Source: Nitrospira sp.
Lineage (GTDB): Bacteria; Nitrospirota; Nitrospiria; Nitrospirales; Nitrospiraceae
Assembly: GCA_024760545.1 (NCBI GenBank)
Contig: CP060501.1
Coordinates: 806,001 to 870,000 of the forward strand
Length of the DNA: 64,000 nt
Direction: 5' to 3'
The position numbers were made by a program, and so were the translations under genes. Positions 53,386 through 60,949 of this stretch are shown in pieces. Each line of letters begins with the position of its first letter. The first letter of the stretch is position 1. The notes below the pieces were generated by a model that was not told the origin of the DNA, did no database searches, and saw nothing but the letters and a program-made list of their open reading frames with translations.

Positions 53386-54144
53386 CTACGGTGTTTGCGC
53401 CAACAGCTGTTCGGTGAGTTTTGCGGCCCGGTCCGCTTTGACCTGGGCCAGGATCGCTCCGGCGGTTTTGGATTTGACCATCCGGAGAATCTCGATCGCT
53501 TTGCGGTCCGGCATACGTTCCAGGCGTGCGGCGGCGTCCTCTGACGCCATGGCTTCATAGATTTTGGCGAGTTGCATCCGCTGATCCTGTCCCGCACGGT
53601 CCTTCTCTGCGCGGATTTTGGCGAGTTGAGCCGGTGAACGGTCGTCTTTGCCCTGCGCGCTCTGAATTCGCTTTTCCAAGGCTTCGTTCTGGTCCAAGAG
53701 TTGCTCGACCTGACTCCTCACGATCATGAGCCGTTCTTCGTTTTCCCGGATCGCGTCCTCGCGCCGGTCCAAATCGCGCTTTCGCTGTTCCAGCATCTCG
53801 ATCACTTCGCGGGGCAGATTGATTGCCGGCCCCTGCGTCACGGGGGGTGCCAACAGCTTGGCATCGTCGCGGGATTCGCCTTCGGTGCTTTCCCCCTCTT
53901 GCATAGGCTGTGGCTGACTTTGTTTCACTGAACTTTGCGGCAGAGGCAGCGTCTTTGGTTTGGGTCCGGATGAGGCTTGTCCCAATTGCACCATCACCCA
54001 CAGGAGGATGGTCGAGCCGATGATCCCGCCGACCATCGTCCACAGCGACGACCGCCGGTTCCTCCTCGGCATATTCACAGCAAGATGTCCAATGCCGCCG
54101 AGACGAAATGGATTTACCCTGACCTGCGTAGATCGTACCTTCAT
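53386..54144 (-). CDS. MotE-like/FliJ-linked membrane coiled-coil protein
   Basis: 252 residues. Short basic N-terminus, one membrane helix (LWTMVGGIIGSTILLWVMVQLG, about 34-55), P/Q-rich linker, coiled coil (LPREVIEMLEQRKRDLDRREDAIRENEERLMIVRSQVEQLLDQNEALEKRI), and MgtE-N-like tail (IYEAMASEDAAARLERMPDRKAIEILRMVKSKTAGAILAQV). This is the layout of MotE, a chaperone for MotC in alphaproteobacteria, and related proteins in flagellar operons of other phyla. ATG at 54144 overlaps the fliJ stop as ATGA. Last gene of the flgB operon. Confidence 0.8.
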   Translation of the reverse strand: MKVRSTQVRVNPFRLGGIGHLAVNMPRRNRRSSLWTMVGGIIGSTILLWVMVQLGQASSGPKPKTLPLPQSSVKQSQPQPMQEGESTEGESRDDAKLLAPPVTQGPAINLPREVIEMLEQRKRDLDRREDAIRENEERLMIVRSQVEQLLDQNEALEKRIQSAQGKDDRSPAQLAKIRAEKDRAGQDQRMQLAKIYEAMASEDAAARLERMPDRKAIEILRMVKSKTAGAILAQVKADRAAKLTEQLLAQTP

Positions 54145-54581
54145 GACCTATTCTCGCTTCCGCTGGAATACCGGCGGCTCGCGGCATCATCCGTGATCCG
54201 CTGCTCTTGACGCCCCATGTCCGCCCGCTTCGCTTCCTGGCGCTTTTCCGCCACCAGCTCAAGCAGCTTGCACTCCTGACTGGCTTCGACAAGGAGAGAC
54301 TTGGTATGCTGCCATGCCGAAGCGGCCTGGTTGATCTCGCTACGCGCGTGCCGCAGTGCGGTTTGTTGGGAATCCATGCGTGCTTGCCATTCCAACAAGG
54401 CTTCGATCGTCAGCCCTTGCTTCGTGTGTCGTTCATAGTCCGCGGAATCCGTTTGAATCTGAGCTTCAATGTTGCGATGGCGTTCCTCGCTGCGGGCGAG
54501 AGTTTGGGTGATCTGCGCCAATTCCATCATCAAGGCCTCTACGGTCTGGGCGCGCAGCTTCTGCAACGAATCGAGACTCAT
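54141..54581 (-). CDS. fliJ: FliJ, export apparatus stalk protein
   Basis: 146 residues, almost wholly helical coiled coil (LQKLRAQTVEALMMELAQITQTLARSEERHRNIEAQIQ, QQTALRHARSEINQAASAWQHTKSLLVEASQECKLLELVAEKRQEAKRADMGRQEQR). FliJ is the central stalk in the FliI hexamer and links to FlhA. It overlaps fliI by four bases, as expected. Low sequence conservation, so position matters. Confidence 0.85.
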   Translation of the reverse strand: MSLDSLQKLRAQTVEALMMELAQITQTLARSEERHRNIEAQIQTDSADYERHTKQGLTIEALLEWQARMDSQQTALRHARSEINQAASAWQHTKSLLVEASQECKLLELVAEKRQEAKRADMGRQEQRITDDAASRRYSSGSENRS

Positions 54582-55885
54582 GCCGTCTTCTGGGCCAGCG
54601 CCTCAAGCTGCTGCACCGACGCGGCTAAACTCGAGGGCTCCTCAATGTCCTGCCTCAAATACGAGTTGATCGCCTCTTGCGCCTGAACGGCGCGGTCGAG
54701 TCCGGCATTCATCCCCGACTTGTAGGCTCCCAACAGTACCAGATCTTCGGATTGGCGATACCGGGCCACTAATTCGAGAAGACGCCTGGCGGCATCGTAC
54801 TGCGGTCGCCCGACGATATCCCGCATCACACGGCTGGCGCTCTGGAGAAGATCGATCGCAGGAAAATGATTGCGCGCGGCCAGCGCGCGTGACAGGACGA
54901 TATGGCCGTCCAAGATCGAACGGACCGAATCCGCGATCGGATCACTGAGATCATCGCCATCCACCAGCACGGTATACAATCCCGTAATGGTTCCCGGTCC
55001 CGGTCCGGTTCCGACGCGTTCCAGGAGCTTGGGCAACAGCGCGAACACAGACGGCGTATACCCTTTGGTCGTCGGAGGTTCGCCGATCGCCAGCCCGACT
55101 TCTCGCTGGCCGTAGGCCAATCTGGTCAGCGAATCCATCAACAGCAAGACCTGTTTCCCGGCGTCACGAAAATACTCCGCAATGGTCGTGGCGACCAGCG
55201 CCGCGCGTATCCGCACGAGCGGGGCTTGGTCGGAAGTCGCCACGACGACGACCGAGCGTCCGAGTGCCTCCGCGCCGAGATCGCGTTCCAAGAACTCGTT
55301 GACCTCACGGCCTCGTTCTCCTATGAGGGCGATGACGTTGACCTCCGCTTTCGTATAGCGGCTGATCATCCCCAACAACACACTCTTTCCGACCCCCGAT
55401 CCGGAAAAAATACCCATTTTCTGCCCGCGCCCGCACGTCAGAAAGCCGTTGATCGCCCGAACGCCGAGATCGAGGGGAACCTGGACGCGGGCTCGTTGAA
55501 GCGGATTCGGCGCACCGGCATGAAGCGGATAGCGTTCTTCGGTCCTCAGCGGCCCTTTGCCGTCCATCGGGTTTCCACAACCATCGAGCACCCTTCCCAA
55601 CAAACCCGGTCCGACGGCGAGATCCGCCACGTGGCCCGTCATCGTAATTCGGCTGCCCGGCCCGATGCCCTGCATGTCGCCCAGCGGCATCAGCAAGACA
55701 CGATCCCCACGGAATCCCACCACCTCCGCCGCGATCGGTCCCCCACAGGCTTCTCTTGTAATCCGGCACAGTTCTCCGACGGTCGTCATCGGCCCATACC
55801 CTTCCACAACGATCCCGACAGCTTGGGCAACTCTTCCGGAGATTTCGATCGGCTCGACCTGCTCGATGAGCTGACTAAGACTCAT
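54578..55885 (-). CDS. fliI: FliI, flagellar export ATPase
   Basis: 435 residues. Walker A GSGVGKSVLLGM near 170, Walker B QVLLLMDSLTRLAYGQREVGLAIGEPP, and the export ATPase features of the F1-beta-like fold. FliI forms a hexamer beneath the gate and is controlled by FliH. ATG at 55885 overlaps the REC-FliH gene by 11 bases. Confidence 0.97.
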   Translation of the reverse strand: MSLSQLIEQVEPIEISGRVAQAVGIVVEGYGPMTTVGELCRITREACGGPIAAEVVGFRGDRVLLMPLGDMQGIGPGSRITMTGHVADLAVGPGLLGRVLDGCGNPMDGKGPLRTEERYPLHAGAPNPLQRARVQVPLDLGVRAINGFLTCGRGQKMGIFSGSGVGKSVLLGMISRYTKAEVNVIALIGERGREVNEFLERDLGAEALGRSVVVVATSDQAPLVRIRAALVATTIAEYFRDAGKQVLLLMDSLTRLAYGQREVGLAIGEPPTTKGYTPSVFALLPKLLERVGTGPGPGTITGLYTVLVDGDDLSDPIADSVRSILDGHIVLSRALAARNHFPAIDLLQSASRVMRDIVGRPQYDAARRLLELVARYRQSEDLVLLGAYKSGMNAGLDRAVQAQEAINSYLRQDIEEPSSLAASVQQLEALAQKTA

Positions 55886-56900
55886 GATGAGGCCTGTTCT
55901 TCAAGACATCGCCCAAACGGAACAGTTGGGTATCGAGAGAAGCATCGACTTGTCGAGTTGCGGTGTGCAGCAGGCAGCTTCCCCGTGGAAGAGACGGCAC
56001 CGGTTCGATGGTGATCGTCAACGCAATATCCTGCTGCCCCGTGAGTTCCGTCCGAACAGCCTCGAGCACCGCTGCATCCGCCGGATGGACCCGTATCACG
56101 ACGCCGCCTGACTCTCGAATGACGCCCAACGCGGCTTTGACCTGCACAACGATCTGTTCCCGGCGCGACTCGGCCGACTCGTGAAGAATCTTGGACACAA
56201 TCTGAAGCGCGAGTGCGATGACTTCGTCGTCGACCGTCTGTCGGAGCAGTGACCGGGCGGCATCGAACTTTCTGACGGCATCGGTCAGCACCGTGATATC
56301 GTGCCGGCGCTGCTCTTCCGTCTGTCGCCGGCCGTCCGCCAGACCTCGCTCGTATTCCGTCGGATCGTCCTCTCTTCGGAGCGCCTCTCCGTCTCCGAAG
56401 GTCTGGAAGGGTGCGCTCTGCAGACGTATCGCGCCGGATCGCACGGCGGCATGTTTCAAGACCGTATTTTCGGTGCGCAGCCGATGGAGTTCCAGTAGGC
56501 GGCGCACGGTTGCCAGGACGACTTCGTTTTGAAAGGGCTTCATCAAAAAATCGGTGGCGCCGGCCTTCATCGCGCGGACGGCGAGTTCCACCGTCGCCGC
56601 TCCGGTCATCGCCACGCCGATAATCCGATTGTCGATCCGCTGTGCTTCTTCGAGCACTGCAATCCCGTCTTGATCCGGCAGTAAGACATCGACGATCAGC
56701 AACGCCGGCGCCATCTGCTTCACCATCGATAGCGCCTCCTGGCCCGAACCGGAGACTCGAATGGGCACTCGCTCCGGCTTGAACAGTTCGACGAACAAAT
56801 TGCGAACTCCCTCGTCATCGTCAACGACTAGGATGCTGCCCTGAAGTCGTGGAACCCCTCGTTCGCGCGCGGTCATCCACGGGATGGTCATACCCGTCAC
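55875..56900 (-). CDS. fliH: Receiver-domain FliH fusion (REC-FliH), export ATPase regulator
   Basis: 341 residues from GTG at 56900, which has AGGAGA seven bases upstream and overlaps the fliG stop by one base. Residues 22-125 are a complete CheY-like receiver: D27-D28-D29 in ILVVDDDEG, phospho-acceptor D71 in IVDVLLPDQDG, T99 in AMTG, K121 in LMKPF. Residues 180-341 are FliH: YERGLADGRRQ, helical VDDEVIALALQIVSKILHESAESRREQIVVQV, then VIRVHPADAAVLEAVRTEL and PRGSCLLHTATRQVDASLDTQLFRLGDVL. Trp8 in IPWMT resembles the N-terminal LPWKT of Salmonella FliH that docks on FliN. No kinase partner is adjacent. FliH controls FliI and anchors it to the C-ring. Confidence 0.92.
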   Translation of the reverse strand: MTGMTIPWMTARERGVPRLQGSILVVDDDEGVRNLFVELFKPERVPIRVSGSGQEALSMVKQMAPALLIVDVLLPDQDGIAVLEEAQRIDNRIIGVAMTGAATVELAVRAMKAGATDFLMKPFQNEVVLATVRRLLELHRLRTENTVLKHAAVRSGAIRLQSAPFQTFGDGEALRREDDPTEYERGLADGRRQTEEQRRHDITVLTDAVRKFDAARSLLRQTVDDEVIALALQIVSKILHESAESRREQIVVQVKAALGVIRESGGVVIRVHPADAAVLEAVRTELTGQQDIALTITIEPVPSLPRGSCLLHTATRQVDASLDTQLFRLGDVLKNRPHHES

Positions 56901-57892
56901 TACAGCATCTCCTCTCCCGGTCCGGCGATGACGATGCGGCTTTCCTCCTCCAGCTTGCGGCATACTTTAAGGATATTCTGCTGAGCCTTCTCGATATCGG
57001 ATACCTTGACCGGTCCCTTGGACTCCATATCGTCCTTCAACATTTCCGAAGCACGGCTCGACATGTTCTTGAAGAATTTCTCCTTGACCTCCGGATTGGC
57101 GCCGCGGAGGGCCAACGGAAGGTCTTCCTTGCTGATCTCCTTCATCAATTCCTGCATGCCGCGGTCGTCGACTTTGATAAGGTCGTCGAACACGAACATG
57201 AGCGCCCGGATGGCGTCGGCCAGCGGCTGGCTCTTCTCGGCGATCCTGACCATAATGCCGCCTTCGTTGGCCTTGTCCATTCTTGTCAGAATGTCGGCCA
57301 TCACTTCAGGCCCTCCGATGCTCTGCGATCCCATTCCTTTACTGGTCAATAACGCCTCTTGCATACTTTGGCTGAGTTCCTCCAAGACCTCCGGCTGCAC
57401 TTCCTCCATGGTCGCGAGCCGAAGCGCCACGTCCCCGCGCATCGATTCCGGAAGCCCGGCCAGCACCTGCCCGGCTTGTTCACTTTCAAGGTGGGCGAGC
57501 ACCACCGCCACCGTCTGGGCATGCTCGATTCTCAGCATTTGAACCAGGCTCCTCACATCAACCCATTTCAGCGCTTCCAGGCCGGGATAGGTTTTTCGGG
57601 CCATCGATTCGATGATCCGTGCCGCCTTTTCCGGACCCAACGCCTTATTGAGGACGGTCCTGATAAACTCTTTTCCATGGAACTGGACTTGTCCCGTCGC
57701 GCTCTGGGCGCGAAAGTCCGAGATGACCGCATCTTCCTCGTCTCGCGAGATTTGCGCCGTGCCGTCCATGAAGCTTCCCAACTTTTTGATTTCTTTGGGG
57801 TCGAGTTGCTTCAAGACCTGGGCAGCCGCCTCTTCCCCGATGGCGCGAAGAAGAATGGCTGCTTTCTGCTCACCCGTCAGGTTCTTCGTCAT
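56900..57892 (-). CDS. fliG: FliG, motor switch protein
   Basis: 330 residues. N-terminal TKNLTGEQKAAILLRAIGEEAAAQVLKQLDPKEIKKLG, middle EHAQTVAVVLAHLESEQAGQVLAGLPESMRGDVALRLATME and C-terminal torque helix region (MFVFDDLIKVDDRGMQELMKEISKEDLPLALRGANPEVKEKFFKNMSSRASEMLKDDME) with the charged residues facing MotA. Nine bases after fliF. Confidence 0.97.
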   Translation of the reverse strand: MTKNLTGEQKAAILLRAIGEEAAAQVLKQLDPKEIKKLGSFMDGTAQISRDEEDAVISDFRAQSATGQVQFHGKEFIRTVLNKALGPEKAARIIESMARKTYPGLEALKWVDVRSLVQMLRIEHAQTVAVVLAHLESEQAGQVLAGLPESMRGDVALRLATMEEVQPEVLEELSQSMQEALLTSKGMGSQSIGGPEVMADILTRMDKANEGGIMVRIAEKSQPLADAIRALMFVFDDLIKVDDRGMQELMKEISKEDLPLALRGANPEVKEKFFKNMSSRASEMLKDDMESKGPVKVSDIEKAQQNILKVCRKLEEESRIVIAGPGEEML

Positions 57893-57901
57893 CTCAACGT
57901 A

Positions 57902-59476
57902 CTAGGTTGGATTCTTGAGCCACTGTTTGACGACAACCGCCGTCGTGTCTGGATTCTTTCTGGCCATGTCGATGATCTGAGCTCGATCCGGCGCGTTCGG
58001 CAAGGAAGCTTCCCCCATTCCCACAGCGCCGGGTAATGCAGAGGCGACCGCCTCGGCCGGCATCTGCTCCGTCGTCGAACCCAGCATGGCCAGCAACGGA
58101 CGGACGACGAAGAGGAGAATCACCGTAAACAGCAGAATTCCGACCCCGTAGCGGAGATACGGCAGCCACGGCCTTGGGCCTTCCGCCATGGCCTCTGCCG
58201 TCGCACCCTGTGCTTCTTCCGGCTCCGTGCCGAATTGGACATTGACGACTTCAACTTGATCTTGCCGCTCGGCCGAAAAGCCCATCGCCTTCTTGACGAT
58301 TTCCTCAATCCGTTTTAAATCTTCCTCCGAACGCGGAGTGTATTTTCGTGCGACGACCGGCGTGTCCGCCGATTGCCCCTCACCGGCTTTTGCGGTTTCA
58401 TAGATGCCGTCGACCAGCACCGCGACCGACAATTGCTTGATGACCCCCACCGGCTCCACGATTTTTGAGACTGTTCGGCTGATTTCATAGTTCACCGTCT
58501 CGTTTTTCGTCTGGCTGCTGCTCGAACTGGTCTGAGGCGGTTCCAGATCCGTTCCCGGCGGTACATTCGACTGCACACCGGGAACCCCGCCGCCGACCCC
58601 GTTGGAGCCATTGGCTTTTTCCTGCCCGCGCTGCTCGCTCCTCACCACCTGGCTGTTCGGATCATAGCGCTCTTCCGTCGTCTCGACCTTGCGGAAATCG
58701 ACCAGGCTGGACACACGGACCACCGCCTTGTTGGGCCCGACGATTCGCTCCAACATCGTTTGAATGCGGGTCTCCACATCCTTTTCGATACTGCGTTGGT
58801 ATTCGAGCTGCGAGTTGGTCAACCCCGACGTCTCGTCCGTCGCCGTGGACGACAACATGCGGCCGTGTCCATCCACCACCGTGACATCTCGGGCCTGCAG
58901 CCCTTCGATACTGCTGGAGACCAGATGGATCACCCCTTGCACCTGCGACTGAGTCAGCTGTTGTCCGCTGCGGAGCGAAAGAATGACCGACGCGCGCGCT
59001 TTTTCCTGTTCGCTGGCGAAAAGACGACGCTCCGGAATGGCCAGATGCACACGGGCCCGTTCGACTTCCGGCAGCTGCGCGATGGTTCTCGCCAACTCTC
59101 CCTGTAGGGCGCGACGATAGTTCAGCTTCTGGACGAATTCGGACATGCCGATCGATGTTCGATCGAAAATTTCAAACCCGACCCCGCCGCCGTGGGGAAG
59201 CCCTTGGGTCGCCAGTTGAAGCCGCAGATCGTGAACCTGAGCGGTCGGAACGAGCACCGTCGATCCGCCGCCGGTCGTTTCGTACGGCACCTTTGTTTCT
59301 TTGAGCTTGTCGACGATGGCGGCTGCGTCTTCAGTGCTGAGGTTGGTGAACAGCACCTGCATGTCCGGTTGCTGCGTCCATAGAGTAAGGGCAATGAGAC
59401 CCGCAACGGACCCGGCCAACGCAATGAGGATGATCATCCGCTGATTGATGGAGAATTTTGAAAATATACCGGCCAC
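57902..59476 (-). CDS. fliF: FliF, MS-ring protein
   Basis: 524 residues from GTG at 59476. Two membrane helices (MIILIALAGSVAGLIALTLW and YGVGILLFTVILLFVVRPLLAML) flank the periplasmic ring-building motifs, with YscJ/FliF core (LFTNLSTEDAAAIVDKLKETKVPYE, LPEVERARVHLAIPERRLFA). The C-terminus binds FliG. Base of the flagellum. Confidence 0.96.
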   Translation of the reverse strand: MAGIFSKFSINQRMIILIALAGSVAGLIALTLWTQQPDMQVLFTNLSTEDAAAIVDKLKETKVPYETTGGGSTVLVPTAQVHDLRLQLATQGLPHGGGVGFEIFDRTSIGMSEFVQKLNYRRALQGELARTIAQLPEVERARVHLAIPERRLFASEQEKARASVILSLRSGQQLTQSQVQGVIHLVSSSIEGLQARDVTVVDGHGRMLSSTATDETSGLTNSQLEYQRSIEKDVETRIQTMLERIVGPNKAVVRVSSLVDFRKVETTEERYDPNSQVVRSEQRGQEKANGSNGVGGGVPGVQSNVPPGTDLEPPQTSSSSSQTKNETVNYEISRTVSKIVEPVGVIKQLSVAVLVDGIYETAKAGEGQSADTPVVARKYTPRSEEDLKRIEEIVKKAMGFSAERQDQVEVVNVQFGTEPEEAQGATAEAMAEGPRPWLPYLRYGVGILLFTVILLFVVRPLLAMLGSTTEQMPAEAVASALPGAVGMGEASLPNAPDRAQIIDMARKNPDTTAVVVKQWLKNPT

Positions 59477-59499
59477 GTTCCCTCACTCCTTCCGGTTGA

Positions 59500-59811
59500 T
59501 CAGAGCTGCATCCGTTGAATCTCTTCATATGCTGCGACCAGCTTGTTCCGGATCTGCATCATCAATTGGAACGACACGTCCGCCTCCTGCAGGGCGACCA
59601 TCGTGCGATGAAGATCCTGCGATTCACCCGTCATGAGGGCATCCACCGCCCGGTTGGATTCTATTCTCGCCTCGTTGACTTTTCCGATGGCGGACTTGAG
59701 AGAGTCCACGAACCCGGAGGTACCCGAGGTTTCGGCGGGGCCTGCCGTCCCAATCTTCGCCACATCGGCGATGGGAGCGATACCGGATGTCACGCCGTAA
59801 ATCTGACTCAT
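59500..59811 (-). CDS. fliE: FliE, MS-ring/rod junction protein
   Basis: 103 residues. C-terminal VNEARIESNRAVDALMTGESQDLHRTMVALQEADVSFQLMMQIRNKLVAAYEEIQRMQL is the FliE signature. The second ATG (59811) has GGGAGG five bases upstream; the first, at 59814, overlaps the flgC stop. Adapts the rod to FliF. Confidence 0.95.
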   Translation of the reverse strand: MSQIYGVTSGIAPIADVAKIGTAGPAETSGTSGFVDSLKSAIGKVNEARIESNRAVDALMTGESQDLHRTMVALQEADVSFQLMMQIRNKLVAAYEEIQRMQL

Positions 59812-59813
59812 CA

Positions 59814-60263
59814 TTACCTCCCGATCTCGAGCGCCTTATTCCACATGGCGCGTGTCGCGTTGATCGCCTGGACATTGGCTTCATAGGCGCGCGATGCCCC
59901 GATCATGTTCACCATTTCTTCCATGACGTTCACATTGGGCAGACGGACAAACCCTTTTTTGTCGGCATCCGGGTGATGCGGGTCATAAATCAGTTGCCCG
60001 GGTTTGGGATCTTCCACGACCTTTGCCACGGAAACCCCTTCGAGCGCATGCGCCGATGGTCCAAGGGCGACTTGGCGGAAGGCCCGCTGAAACGCGCTGG
60101 GGACCGCCGTCGAGCGAAAGACGACGTCACGTCGCTTGTACGGACCACCCGTCGGCGTCTTGGTCGATTGCGCGTTCGCAAGATTGCTGGCAATGACATT
60201 GAGTCGTCGCCGTTGGGCGTCTAAACCGGAAACCGATACGGCCATACTGTCGGACATTTCCAT
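59814..60263 (-). CDS. flgC: FlgC, proximal rod protein
   Basis: 149 residues. SVSGLDAQRRRLNVIASNLANAQSTKTPTGGPYKRRDVVF and PNVNVMEEMVNMIGASRAYEANVQAINATRAMWNKALEIGR are the FlgC ends. ATG at 60263 has AGGAGG six bases upstream. Seventy-four bases after flgB. Confidence 0.96.
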   Translation of the reverse strand: MEMSDSMAVSVSGLDAQRRRLNVIASNLANAQSTKTPTGGPYKRRDVVFRSTAVPSAFQRAFRQVALGPSAHALEGVSVAKVVEDPKPGQLIYDPHHPDADKKGFVRLPNVNVMEEMVNMIGASRAYEANVQAINATRAMWNKALEIGR

Positions 60264-60337
60264 ACACAACCTCCTCGATGGCAGTCAGCTCTCGGCAACC
60301 ATCTGTCGGACGTCAATTGTTTGTTGACGGTGATTCG

Positions 60338-60748
60338 TCATCGCGCATCTCGTATGGCGCTCAACAACCCCCGGAACCTGGCGGCCAGTATCGTGGTCGC
60401 CGCGTTGTACTGCATCGCGTTCTCAGATAACTTCGCCATCTCCAACTCGAGATTCACGGAGTTCGCGTCGAGAGGGAGATCCCCTGCCGGCATTTCGCTG
60501 AGCTTCCCTGTGACGGCTTGCACCCCTTGCGGCCCATGGACGCCGAAATGCCCGGACTGAGTGGCCGCCAGCATGATCGGCAGGCGCCCCTTGTGCGCAG
60601 AATGCAATTGGTCCATAAAGTTCAGCTCTGATGCGCGATAGCCTGGTGTTTCTTCGTTGGCCAGGTTCGAGGCGATCACACGTTGCCGCGCACTGCGAAG
60701 ATCAAGTGTCCGTTCCAACAGTCGCATGGTTCGATCAAAAATCGTCAT
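60338..60748 (-). CDS. flgB: FlgB, proximal rod protein
   Basis: 136 residues. TMRLLERTLDLRSARQRVIASNLANEETPGYRASELNFMDQL and LEMAKLSENAMQYNAATTILAARFRGLLSAIRD are FlgB features. First gene of the flgB-C-fliE-F-G-H-I-J-motE operon; AAGGGAG upstream of the ATG. Confidence 0.95.
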   Translation of the reverse strand: MTIFDRTMRLLERTLDLRSARQRVIASNLANEETPGYRASELNFMDQLHSAHKGRLPIMLAATQSGHFGVHGPQGVQAVTGKLSEMPAGDLPLDANSVNLELEMAKLSENAMQYNAATTILAARFRGLLSAIRDAR

Positions 60749-60797
60749 AGCCTTGTGCTCCCTTCAGTATGCGTCGGCGTACCGTTTGCACTTTGAT

Positions 60798-60814
60798 TGC
60801 AACCCTAATGCCTG
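60798..60814 (-). promoter_or_regulatory. Sigma-54 (-24/-12) promoter for flgB operon
   Basis: Minus strand CAGGCATTAGGGTTGCA has GG and GC ten bases apart, close to the flgF promoter. Start near 60787, about 39 bases before flgB. Confidence 0.72.
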
Positions 60815-60923
60815 CTTAAACCATCCGGTTATGGCCGAGACCCCAGCTTCGTCCCTATCACACGGCTTGTCGCAGCACGTGTTGTGGTTCTCTGTTTGGC
60901 GCGAGCCGTGGCTCGGGACGAAC

Positions 60924-60937
60924 TTGCCGACCGGCAA
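60924..60937. promoter_or_regulatory. Palindrome upstream of flgB promoter
   Basis: TTGCCG and CGGCAA flank a two-base centre, about 137-150 bases upstream of the predicted flgB start. It could be an activator site, but it differs in sequence from the fliL-upstream repeat. Confidence 0.25.
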
Positions 60938-60949
60938 TTCTTGCCTCCC

